The notes below the pieces were generated by a model. That model saw nothing but the letters and a program-made list of their open reading frames with translations, was not told the DNA's origin and did no database searches. Position numbers and translations under genes: made by a program. From SKLM01 sp964390305 (GTDB taxonomy: Bacteria; Chloroflexota; Anaerolineae; B4-G1), in assembly GCA_964390305.1 (NCBI GenBank), contig CAYMHT010000095.1, positions 1-10,334 of the forward strand: 10,334 nt of DNA, written 5' to 3'. Positions within the stretch are counted from its first letter, which is position 1; every line of letters begins with the position of its first letter. Below are positions 1 through 7,087 of this stretch, piece after piece.

Positions 1-1352
1 GCGAATATCTTGAGAACCTGAGCTGCAGCGCCACTGGCGTGAGCGACCGTCTCCGGGATGTCCATGGGACCGGTGGCCGCCCCCGCCACGAAGATCCCGC
101 GGCGAACCGTTTCCACGGGGTGTGCGTTGTCGTCGAGGGGGAGAAGCCACCCGTGCGGGTCCGTGGGGAGGCCCAGCATCTCCGCCAGACGCGCCGTCTC
201 CGGGTGGGGCTGAAGCCCTGGCGCCACGACGACCAGGTCGGCGTAGACCTGTACCTGACGGTTGCTCAGGGTATCGGCGCCCCAGACGACCACCTGCCCG
301 TCCCGGCGGAACAGCCGCGAGACCTTCCCACGCAGGTACACCACGTCCTCGTCCTCCATGGCGCGCTGAGTGAACTCGTCGTACCCCTTCCCGGAGGCCC
401 TTATGTCGATGTAGAAGACGTAGGCCTGTCCGTCGTGCACACGGTGACGGTAGAGGATTGCCTGTTTGGCCGTGTACATGCAGCAAATCTTCGAGCAGTA
501 GGGCAGATGCGCCTGCGGATCCCGCGACCCGGCGCACTGGATGAAGACGACCTCGCGCGGGACTCTGCCGTCGGATGGACGACGGACCTTGCCGGCGGTG
601 GGGCCCGACGAGGAGAGCAGGCGTTCGAACGCCAGGGCGTCGATGACGTCTGGAACGCTTCCCCCGCCGTACTCGGGCATGTGCTCCAGCTCGTAGAGGG
701 CGTACCCTGGCGCCAGGATGATCGCGTCGCAACGCTCCTCCACGATGGTGTCCTGCTGCTCGAAGTCGACAGCGCCCACCGGACAGAGCTTCGCGCAGGC
801 CCCACACCGATCCTGGAGGAAGTGGAGACAGTGATCGGGATCGATCACCGGTTTGTTCGGCACCGCCTGGGGGGAGAGGGTGTAGATCGCCTTGCGGTCT
901 CCGATTCCGCGTTCAAACTCAGAGCGCGCCTTGGTGGGGCACTTCTCCTGGCAGAGGCCACAGCCGGTGCAGACGTCCCAATCGACGTAGGCCGCGCGGC
1001 GGCGGATGCGGACGCGGAAGTCCCCTACCTCGCCCTCGACCGCCTCCACCTGAGCGTAGGTCAGCAGCTCGATACGCTCATGGTGACCGACCTCGACGGT
1101 GCGGGGGGTGAGAATGCACTGGGCGCAGTCGAGGGTGGGAAAGGTTTCCGAGAGCTGTGCCATGCGCCCCCCGATGGAAGGGAGCCGATCGACCAAGACG
1201 ACGTCGTAGCCGGCGTCGGCGACGTCCAGGGCTGCCTGCATGCCGGCGATGCCGGCGCCGAGGATGAGAACGCGGGGCGGTGACGGTCGAGTGCCTGCCT
1301 GATGGTTAGTGATCATGTATATTAGGTCGGACTGCGCTGCGTCCAGCGACAT
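1..1352 (-). CDS. HdrA-like FAD/iron-sulfur protein, C-terminus beyond window
   Basis: This is a heterodisulfide reductase subunit A-type flavoprotein, expected to pass electrons between FAD and Fe-S clusters in a soluble Hdr-like complex. The frame stays open to base 1, so the C-terminus is missing. Numbering from the ATG at 1316, I read a dinucleotide-binding motif GAGIAG at 20-25, then TLDCAQC at 61-67. A ferredoxin insert follows: C116, C119, C122, C126, and C163, C171, C174, C178. The HdrA signature YCSKICCMYTAK spans 273-284, and the last residues visible are near 438. The usual N-terminal CxC domain of HdrA is absent, because the FAD motif begins about 20 residues in. The start is uncertain: in-frame ATGs lie at 1352 and 1316 with a TGA just upstream, and neither has a convincing Shine-Dalgarno site. 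It lies 75 nt after the other HdrA gene, probably in the same operon. Similar to QmoA-type or HdrA2-type proteins; HdrB/HdrC partners, if any, would lie beyond base 1. Confidence 0.9.
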   Translation of the reverse strand, partial: MSLDAAQSDLIYMITNHQAGTRPSPPRVLILGAGIAGMQAALDVADAGYDVVLVDRLPSIGGRMAQLSETFPTLDCAQCILTPRTVEVGHHERIELLTYAQVEAVEGEVGDFRVRIRRRAAYVDWDVCTGCGLCQEKCPTKARSEFERGIGDRKAIYTLSPQAVPNKPVIDPDHCLHFLQDRCGACAKLCPVGAVDFEQQDTIVEERCDAIILAPGYALYELEHMPEYGGGSVPDVIDALAFERLLSSSGPTAGKVRRPSDGRVPREVVFIQCAGSRDPQAHLPYCSKICCMYTAKQAILYRHRVHDGQAYVFYIDIRASGKGYDEFTQRAMEDEDVVYLRGKVSRLFRRDGQVVVWGADTLSNRQVQVYADLVVVAPGLQPHPETARLAEMLGLPTDPHGWLLPLDDNAHPVETVRRGIFVAGAATGPMDIPETVAHASGAAAQVLKIF

Positions 1353-1427
1353 GCGCACGGCTCACTGAGGGTTGCCTCAACGACCGTGGCGGGCCGAAGG
1401 ATGAATCCAGGCCAGCGGCGTGAAAGG

Positions 1428-3191
1428 TTACCGCCAGCTGAGCGCTGCATCTGCCATCGCCAGAAGTTGCTCCGGCGTCCAATTGTGGATACGGCTGGCC
1501 TTATTGGGGCAGGCCACTACACAGGCGCCACAGTTCTGACACAAGGCGGCGTTGACGGTGGCGACGGCGCGGACTGGGTGAAGCTCCCGGGCCTCGTAGG
1601 GACAGATCTCCACGCACGCGCCACACCCAGAACAGAGATCCTCAACCACATAGGCGACGGTGGGCTCCTGCGTCATCTGATCGTGGCAGAAAAGCCCCAG
1701 CACCTTGGCGGCGGTGGCCGAGGCCTGTGCCACCGTCTCCGGGATGTCCTTGGGGAACTGGCACGCTCCCGCGAGGTAGATGCCCGCGGTCAGGCTCTCC
1801 ACAGGGCGCAGCTTCGGATGGGCCTCAGAGAAGAACCCGCTCTCGTCAGAGGCCACGCGCAGCAGGCGCGCTAACTCCTCGCTGCCCTCGCTGGGGACCG
1901 CGGCCATCATCAGCACCACCAGATCCGCCCCCATACGCATCGAGCGCCCGGTCAGGGTGTCGGCGCCCCACACGACCAGCCTCCCATCCTGCTGGATGAC
2001 CTTGGAGACCTTCCCCCGCAGGTAGACGACGTCGAACTCCTCCATGGCGCGCTGGACGAACTCGTCGTAGCCGCGACCCTGCGAACGGATGTCGATGTAG
2101 AACACGTAGGCCTGACCTTGAGGTACGGCCTGCCGGTAGGCTATGCTCTGTTTAGCAGCGCACATGCAGCAGATCTTGGAGCAGTACGTGCAGTGGTGCT
2201 CCGGGGAGCGCGAGCCTGCGCACTGTACCCAGACGACCTCCTCAGGCACGCGACCATCAGAGGGTCGGCGGATCTCCCCCGATCTCAGCATGCGCTCGAA
2301 GGTCATGCTATCCACGACGTCAGGATGGCGGTGCCCGTTGTACTCGGGAATCCGTCCCTTCGGGTAGAGATCAAACCCGGTGGCCACGACGACCGCACCG
2401 ACCTCGTGGCTGGAAGACTGGTGGGTTCGCAGATGGGTAGATTGGGCGAGATTCTTGGCGACTGGTTCGACCGTGCCGCACTCTGTCAGTCTGCTGATCT
2501 CCACGGTGAAATTGCCCACGTAGCCCTCGAAGTCGGTTAGCTCTGCGTTGGTGAGAACCTCGATCAGGCGGTGTTCGGTGACGGCCTCGATACGCTCCGC
2601 CAGGAGACGGTCGCCATTCTCAAGATTGAGGTAGAGCGGCGCGAGCTCTGCAACCCTCCCGCCCAGGTGATCGGAGCGCTCTACGAGGACCACCGGGTAG
2701 CCCGCTTCGGCGACGTCGAGGGTGGCGGTGAGTCCAGCGATGCCCCCGCCCACGACAAGGGCGCGCTTCGTGATGGGCAGAGTGAGCGGTATCAGCGACT
2801 CGTCGCGGCGCACCTTCTCCACGAGCGTGCGCACGGTCTCGATGGCCTTCCGCGTGGCCCTCTCCGGGGCGCGCTGATGGGGCCAGGCGGCCTGCTCGCG
2901 GATGTTGGCGATCTCCACCTGGTAGGGGTTCAGCCCTGCGCCCTCGGCGGCTCTGCGGAAGGTGGATTCATGCATCGCCGGCGAGCAGGCAGCGACCACC
3001 ACCCCATCCAGATCGTGCTCCCTGATGGCATCCTGGATGAGCGCCTGACCGGGATCGGAGCACATATACTGGTAGTCGGCAGCCAGGGCGACGCCAGGGT
3101 AGTCGCGCAGGGCCTCCACCACCTTCTTGACATCGACGGTGCTGGCGATATTGAGTCCGCAGTGACAGACGAAGACACCGATACGAGGCAT
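1428..3191 (-). CDS. hdrA: HdrA-like protein with N-terminal CxC domain and C-terminal ferredoxins
   Basis: This 587-residue CoB-CoM heterodisulfide reductase subunit A homologue is predicted to be a cytoplasmic FAD protein that distributes electrons between ferredoxin and an Hdr-type partner. The N-terminal HdrA domain is clear: GVFVCHCGLNI (C9, C11), C44, and AACSPAMHE (C69). FAD-binding GGGIAG is at 148-153, CAGSR at 324-328, and the cysteine signature CTYCSKICCMC at 334-344. Two C-terminal [4Fe-4S] motifs use C520/523/526/530 and C551/554/557/561. Between the FAD motif and residue 265, canonical HdrA carries a TLDCxxC segment and a ferredoxin insert. Here that stretch lacks both, keeping only C238. 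Ferredoxin motifs therefore occur only at the C-terminus. The ATG at 3191 has a moderate Shine-Dalgarno site (AGAGGG, 9-nt spacing). The gene lies 52 nt after the biotin carrier gene and before a second HdrA. In a bacterium it is more likely part of an Hdr-like bifurcating or confurcating complex than of methanogenesis. Confidence 0.93.
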   Translation of the reverse strand: MPRIGVFVCHCGLNIASTVDVKKVVEALRDYPGVALAADYQYMCSDPGQALIQDAIREHDLDGVVVAACSPAMHESTFRRAAEGAGLNPYQVEIANIREQAAWPHQRAPERATRKAIETVRTLVEKVRRDESLIPLTLPITKRALVVGGGIAGLTATLDVAEAGYPVVLVERSDHLGGRVAELAPLYLNLENGDRLLAERIEAVTEHRLIEVLTNAELTDFEGYVGNFTVEISRLTECGTVEPVAKNLAQSTHLRTHQSSSHEVGAVVVATGFDLYPKGRIPEYNGHRHPDVVDSMTFERMLRSGEIRRPSDGRVPEEVVWVQCAGSRSPEHHCTYCSKICCMCAAKQSIAYRQAVPQGQAYVFYIDIRSQGRGYDEFVQRAMEEFDVVYLRGKVSKVIQQDGRLVVWGADTLTGRSMRMGADLVVLMMAAVPSEGSEELARLLRVASDESGFFSEAHPKLRPVESLTAGIYLAGACQFPKDIPETVAQASATAAKVLGLFCHDQMTQEPTVAYVVEDLCSGCGACVEICPYEARELHPVRAVATVNAALCQNCGACVVACPNKASRIHNWTPEQLLAMADAALSWR

Positions 3192-3243
3192 AGGTCTAGG
3201 CCCTCTTTCCCTGGTTGCTCACAGATGCCGTTTCCCTGACAGT

Positions 3244-3741
3244 CTAGCTCAGCTCGACCAACACCTGGCCCTTCTCCACGTCGTCTCCGGGGCTCACGTG
3301 CACCGCCTCGACGATCCCATCCCGGTCGGCGCGGAGCTCGTTCTCCATCTTCATCGCCTCCAGCACGCAGACGGCCTCGCCGTCCTGGACCTTCTGCCCC
3401 TCCTCAACCAGGATGCGGGTGACCTTACCCGGCATGATAGCGACGACCGCCCCATCTCCTGGCTCGACGTCGGCAGAGGGGATAGGCTCTCCTGGCGCAG
3501 CAAGCGCTCCAGAGCCCACGGAGAGTCCGACCACGTCGATGGTGTGGGCGGCGTCGCCCACCCGGGCCACTTCTCCCTCCAGGATCACGTCGTAGGCGAT
3601 ACCGTCTACCAGGACCGTGCCATCTTCGTCGACCTCCACGCTGAACGGACGCCCGTTGACCGTGATCCTGTCGCCCTCGGCGACGACATCGTAGTCGAAA
3701 CCGTCAAGTGTGATGGTGAACTCTCTGACAGCACCTGTCAT
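3244..3741 (-). CDS. Biotin carboxyl carrier protein (1.3S-like subunit)
   Basis: This 165-residue biotin carrier shuttles carboxybiotin between the two carboxyltransferase active sites encoded just upstream. The biotinyl domain is at the C-terminus (about residues 95-165), with the biotinylation motif EAMKMEN centred on K131 and the half-repeat MPGKV at 103-107. The first ~75 residues are rich in short beta-strand-like segments, followed by an Ala/Gly/Pro-rich linker near 75-95, the usual arrangement for carriers of acyl-CoA and oxaloacetate carboxyltransferases. The protein is longer than the ~123-residue 1.3S subunit of Propionibacterium. I chose the ATG at 3741 because a GGAGG lies 6 nt upstream and because this ATG overlaps the TGA of the 5S-like gene by one base (TGATG), which implies translational coupling. 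The frame is also open upstream to a GTG at 3807, but that would add an Arg-rich segment inside the previous gene. Exact partner assignment rests on gene order. Confidence 0.95.
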   Translation of the reverse strand: MTGAVREFTITLDGFDYDVVAEGDRITVNGRPFSVEVDEDGTVLVDGIAYDVILEGEVARVGDAAHTIDVVGLSVGSGALAAPGEPIPSADVEPGDGAVVAIMPGKVTRILVEEGQKVQDGEAVCVLEAMKMENELRADRDGIVEAVHVSPGDDVEKGQVLVELS

Positions 3742-5261
3742 CAGATGCCTCCACCTGGGATAAGCCCGCTCCAGCGCCCTTGCCCGGGACGCCAGCCGAC
3801 GCTCCACGCGGAGATCTCCCTGCCGTCCTGCGGCCTGGCACTGACCGCCTGCTGTTTGGCCTGCTTGAGGACCAGCGCGGCGACGGCGGCCGCTATTGGC
3901 TCCTTCCCATCGCCGCCTCGGGCCCGACGCTGGAGAAAGGGCCCCGCCACCTGCGGGAAGAGGGCATAGGAGATCACGTCCTCCTCGTTCGGTCCTGAAT
4001 CGTCGAGGAGCGAAGCGAGCTCTTTGCGTGCCTTCTCCATCCCTGACGGGATCAGATCGGCCGGGCGGCAGTCGATGGGATCCTCGTCACCGATCGCTTG
4101 ATGCTTAACCTCCCGGTCGATGGGGGCCGGCGGCCGTCCGTAGTAGCCGCGGACGTACTGCCGTACCTCCTCCGGGATCACCTTATACCGTTCGCCCAGG
4201 ACCACGTTCAGCGTGGCCTGGGTCCCCACCAGCTGGCTGGATGGCGTGACCAGCGGGGGATACCCGAGATCGGCGCGCACGCGCGGCACCTCTTGCAGCA
4301 CCTCCTCGTACTGGTCCTCGGCTCCTTGCTCTCGCAGCTGGGAGACGAGGTTGGAGAGCATGCCTCCGGGTATCTGGTACTGGAGCACGCGTACGTCGAC
4401 GCCGAACATGCCGCTCTCGAAGCTGGCGTACTTCCGGCGGACCCTGCCGAAGTAGCCGGAGATCTCGGCCAGCAGCCCAAGGTCGAGTCCTGTAGCTCGA
4501 TCCTCGCCCTTGAGCATGGCCACGATCGACTCGGTCGGTGGGTGGGACGTGCTCAGGGAAAGCGCGGAGATCGCCGTGTCCACGATGTCGACGCCGGCCT
4601 CGACGGCCTTAAGGAGAGCCGTCGTCGCCATCCCGCTGGTGGAATGCGAGTGAAGATGGATCGGGAGGTGCAGGACCTCCTTGAGGCGGCGAACAAGCTC
4701 GTAAGCTGCGTAGGGACTGATCAGGCCCGCCATATCCTTGATGCAGATCGAGTCCGCCCCCATCTCCGCCAGGACGCCGGCAACGTCGACGAAGTAGTCG
4801 ATGCTGTATGGGGGACCGGTGGTGTAGCAGATGGAAGCCTGCGCGTGGGCGCCCTCCCGCTTGACTACCTCCATCGCCTTGCGCATGTTCCGGACGTCAT
4901 TCAGGGCATCGAAGATGCGGAAGACGTCGATCCCGTTGGCGTGGGCGTGAACCACGAACCGTTCCAGGACGTCATCGGGGTAGTGGTGGTAACCGACGAC
5001 GTTCTGACCTCGCAGGAGCATCATGAAGGGCGTCTGGGGCATGTGCTGCTTGAGGCGCCGGACGCGCTCCCAGGGGTTCTCGTTGAGGAAACGCATGGCA
5101 GAGTCGAACGTGGCCCCGCCCCACATCTCAACGGCCCAGAAGCCGACCTGGTCGATCTTCGCGGCGATGGGCAGCATGTCGTCGGTCCTCATCCGGGTGG
5201 CCAGCAGTGACTGGTGGCCGTCCCGCAGCATGAGGTCACAAATATTGACTGGATTGGTCAT
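3741..5261 (-). CDS. Pyruvate/oxaloacetate carboxyltransferase subunit (5S / OadA / PycB type)
   Basis: This 506-residue TIM-barrel carboxyltransferase moves CO2 between carboxybiotin and pyruvate, giving oxaloacetate, or runs in reverse. The signature LRDGHQS is at 12-18 with D14 as expected metal ligand. The carboxylated lysine is K175 in CIKDMAG (173-179), and the metal-binding histidines are H204 and H206 in HLHSHSTSG. The conserved C-terminal PYC_OADA domain follows (about 270-440). There is no fused biotin domain, and the length is close to the ~505-residue transcarboxylase 5S subunit, so the biotin is supplied by the separate downstream carrier. The ATG at 5261 has AGGAGA 4 nt upstream. 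The gene sits 38 nt after the 12S-like gene and overlaps the carrier start by one base. The last ~35 residues are Gly/Trp/Arg-rich and unlike the rest, perhaps a linker or the product of a frame change (see findings). Oxaloacetate decarboxylase alpha or pyruvate carboxylase subunit B are alternatives, but their partners are not visible here. Confidence 0.93.
   Translation of the reverse strand: MTNPVNICDLMLRDGHQSLLATRMRTDDMLPIAAKIDQVGFWAVEMWGGATFDSAMRFLNENPWERVRRLKQHMPQTPFMMLLRGQNVVGYHHYPDDVLERFVVHAHANGIDVFRIFDALNDVRNMRKAMEVVKREGAHAQASICYTTGPPYSIDYFVDVAGVLAEMGADSICIKDMAGLISPYAAYELVRRLKEVLHLPIHLHSHSTSGMATTALLKAVEAGVDIVDTAISALSLSTSHPPTESIVAMLKGEDRATGLDLGLLAEISGYFGRVRRKYASFESGMFGVDVRVLQYQIPGGMLSNLVSQLREQGAEDQYEEVLQEVPRVRADLGYPPLVTPSSQLVGTQATLNVVLGERYKVIPEEVRQYVRGYYGRPPAPIDREVKHQAIGDEDPIDCRPADLIPSGMEKARKELASLLDDSGPNEEDVISYALFPQVAGPFLQRRARGGDGKEPIAAAVAALVLKQAKQQAVSARPQDGREISAWSVGWRPGQGRWSGLIPGGGI
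3748..3752 (-). promoter_or_regulatory. Shine-Dalgarno site of the biotin carrier, inside the 5S-like gene
   Basis: GGAGG on the minus strand, 6 nt before the ATG at 3741, formed by the last Gly codons of the 5S-like gene. With the TGATG stop/start overlap it indicates coupled translation of the two subunits. Confidence 0.8.
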
Positions 5262-5265
5262 ACGG

Positions 5266-5271
5266 TCTCCT
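5266..5271 (-). promoter_or_regulatory. Shine-Dalgarno site of the 5S-like gene
   Basis: AGGAGA on the minus strand, 4 nt before the ATG at 5261, within the 38-nt gap after the 12S-like gene. Confidence 0.7.
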
Positions 5272-5299
5272 GGGTGAGATTCGTCGAATTCTCGAGTCC

Positions 5300-6850
5300 T
5301 TACAGAGGAATGTTTCCGTGTTTCTTCGGTGGGTTGGTGTCACGCTTGTTCTGTAGTACCTGCAGCGCCTCGATGAGGCGCGGTCGGGTCTGCTGCGGCT
5401 CGATGACGTCATCGACGTAGCCGCGGCTGGCCGCGACGTAAGGATTGGCGAACTGCTCCCGATACGCCTCTACCAGCCGAGCCCTCTCGGCCTCCGGGTC
5501 CTCGGCAGCGGCGATCTCCTTGCGGAAGATGATGTTTACGGCCCCCTCGGGACCCATCACAGCGATCTCCGAGGTGGGCCACGCGTAAGAGATGTCGCCG
5601 CGGATATGCTTGGAGCTCATCACGTCGTAGGCCCCGCCATACGCCTTGCGGGTGATGATCGTGACCTTCGGCACGGTCGCCTCGCAGTAGGCCCAGAGCA
5701 GCTTGGCTCCGTTTAAGATGATGCCGTTGTGCTCCTGATCGAGCCCGGGGAGGAAGCCTGGTACGTCAACGAAGGTGATAATGGGGATGTTGAAGGCATC
5801 GCAGAAGCGGACGAAGCGGCCCGCCTTGCGGGAAGCGTCGATGTCGAGGACCCCGGCGAGAACGGCCGGCTGGTTGGCCACGATACCGGCTGAGTATCCA
5901 CCGAGGCGCCCGAAGCCCACGACGATGTTCTCGCCCCAATGCTCGTGGATCTCCAGGAACTGCCCGTCGTCCACCACGCGGTGGATCACGTCTTTGACGT
6001 CATAGGGCCTGGTCGGGCTGCCAGGAACAACAGACGTGAGCCCTTCATCCATGCGCTCCTCTGGATCGTCCGTGGGAACGAAAGGCGGATCTTCCATGTT
6101 GTTCTGGGGGATGAAACTGAGCAGTTGCCGGATGAGCCCCAGACAGTGTTCCTCGTTCTCGGCGGCGAAGTGAGCCACCCCGCTCTTCGATGCATGCGTC
6201 ATCGCGCCGCCCAACTCCTCAAAGGTCACCTCCTCGCGGGTGACCTCCCGGATGACCTCAGGGCCGGTGATGAACATATGGCTGGTCTCCTTAGCCATCA
6301 AGATGAAGTCGGTCATGGCCGGAGAGTAGACGGCACCGCCGGCACACGGCCCCAGGATGGCCGAAATCTGGGGAATGACGCCGGATGCGAGGACGTTGCG
6401 CAGGAAGATGTGGGCGTAGCCGGCCAGGGAGACCACGCCCTCCTGGATGCGCGCCCCGCCCGAGTCGTTGAGGCCGATGACCGGTGCCCCGTTCTTCATG
6501 GCCAGGTCCATAACCTTGCACACCTTCTCGGCGTGGGCCTCCGAGAGGCTGCCGCCAAAGACGGTGAAGTCCTGGGAGAAGAGATACACCCGGCGCCCGT
6601 TGATCTCACCCCATCCGGTGACCACGCTGTCTCCGAGAACCTTTCTCTCCTCCACTCCAAAGCCGACGGCCCGGTGAGTGACGAACGCGTCCAGCTCCCG
6701 AAAGGAGCCGGGATCGACCAACGTCTCCACCCGCTCGCGGGCCGTCATCTTTCCCTTCTCGTGCTGGCGATCGATCCTCTCCTGCCCGCCACCGAGCCGG
6801 GCCTGGGAACGCTTCTCGCGCAGTTGTTCGATCTTCTCGTCTGTGGTCAT
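5300..6850 (-). CDS. Acyl-CoA carboxyltransferase, methylmalonyl/propionyl-CoA type (12S / MmdA / PccB-like)
   Basis: This 516-residue crotonase-fold carboxyltransferase transfers a carboxyl group between biotin and an acyl-CoA, most likely propionyl-CoA/methylmalonyl-CoA. The N-terminal half carries the oxyanion-hole segment NDSGGARIQEG (128-138) and GPCAGGAVYSPAMTDF (167-182), then FITGPEVI. The C-terminal half has FVDVPGFLPG (360-369), QEHNGII, GAKLL and RKAYGGAYDVM (401-411). The C-terminus ends KKHGNIPL, as is usual in propionyl-CoA carboxylase beta and MmdA proteins. Length matches the family (about 510-525). The frame extends upstream to 7168, but I start at 6850: residues typical of the family begin there, and a GGGAGG lies 7 nt before this ATG. 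The upstream extension is low-complexity and covers a promoter. It is the first gene of the 12S-5S-carrier set and probably of the operon. Acetyl-CoA substrate or a role in a Na+-pumping methylmalonyl-CoA decarboxylase cannot be excluded from this window. Confidence 0.94.
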   Translation of the reverse strand: MTTDEKIEQLREKRSQARLGGGQERIDRQHEKGKMTARERVETLVDPGSFRELDAFVTHRAVGFGVEERKVLGDSVVTGWGEINGRRVYLFSQDFTVFGGSLSEAHAEKVCKVMDLAMKNGAPVIGLNDSGGARIQEGVVSLAGYAHIFLRNVLASGVIPQISAILGPCAGGAVYSPAMTDFILMAKETSHMFITGPEVIREVTREEVTFEELGGAMTHASKSGVAHFAAENEEHCLGLIRQLLSFIPQNNMEDPPFVPTDDPEERMDEGLTSVVPGSPTRPYDVKDVIHRVVDDGQFLEIHEHWGENIVVGFGRLGGYSAGIVANQPAVLAGVLDIDASRKAGRFVRFCDAFNIPIITFVDVPGFLPGLDQEHNGIILNGAKLLWAYCEATVPKVTIITRKAYGGAYDVMSSKHIRGDISYAWPTSEIAVMGPEGAVNIIFRKEIAAAEDPEAERARLVEAYREQFANPYVAASRGYVDDVIEPQQTRPRLIEALQVLQNKRDTNPPKKHGNIPL

Positions 6851-6857
6851 GAAGACG

Positions 6858-6863
6858 CCTCCC
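6858..6863 (-). promoter_or_regulatory. Shine-Dalgarno site that fixes the 12S-like start
   Basis: GGGAGG on the minus strand, 7 nt before the ATG at 6850. It decides against the longer open frame that reaches 7168. Confidence 0.85.
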
Positions 6864-6957
6864 TGAGATGCGAACTGTCGGGGAGTGTTCGGTCTGGGGC
6901 AAGACTCCCATCTCCCTCTCGCACGGGGCCCAATGAAGTAGCTTCGCTCACTACGGT

Positions 6958-6987
6958 ATTGTACCACAAGGTCCCCACTTTCGTCCA
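6958..6987 (-). promoter_or_regulatory. Sigma70-like promoter for the carboxyltransferase/HdrA operon
   Basis: Reading the minus strand, TGGACG (6987-6982, 4/6 to TTGACA) is 18 nt from TACAAT (6963-6958, 5/6 to TATAAT). A TG dinucleotide one base before the -10 makes it an extended -10. The predicted start is near 6950, giving a leader of about 100 nt before the ATG at 6850. Placed after a terminator-like hairpin, it would drive all five downstream genes. Confidence 0.55.
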
Positions 6988-6990
6988 TTC

Positions 6991-7022
6991 GGTGGACGCC
7001 TCCGCGCGGAAATACGTCCACC
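6991..7022. promoter_or_regulatory. Inverted repeat upstream of -35, candidate operator
   Basis: GGTGGACG (6991-6998) and CGTCCACC (7015-7022) form a perfect 8-bp inverted repeat around a 16-nt spacer that itself holds the 10-bp palindrome TCCGCGCGGA (7001-7010). A further CGTCCA half-site (6982-6987) coincides with the -35 element. Three alternating half-sites at a promoter suggest binding of a dimeric regulator; none can be named. Confidence 0.4.
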
Positions 7023-7087
7023 ATGCCTCTTCGTCGGAGATCAGGCACCCGGTCGCAGGACGACACACCTCGCTCAGGCGCAAAGCA

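Noticed and set aside
39..1283. Plus-strand 414-codon open frame
   Set aside because: It is antisense to the HdrA-like gene, whose FAD and Fe-S motifs are unmistakable on the minus strand. The plus-strand product has no recognisable motif; long antisense frames are expected in GC-rich coding DNA.
3742..3807. GTG start at 3807 for the biotin carrier
   Set aside because: The ATG at 3741 has GGAGG at 6-nt spacing and a TGATG overlap; the extension would overlap the 5S-like gene by about 66 nt.
4098..5210. Plus-strand 370-codon open frame
   Set aside because: Antisense shadow of the 5S-like carboxyltransferase gene, with no family motif.
6991..7022. T-box or riboswitch-like leader element
   Set aside because: The GGTGGACG/CCGCGCGG wording superficially recalls a T-box, but the T-box consensus is absent and the element lies upstream of the predicted -35.
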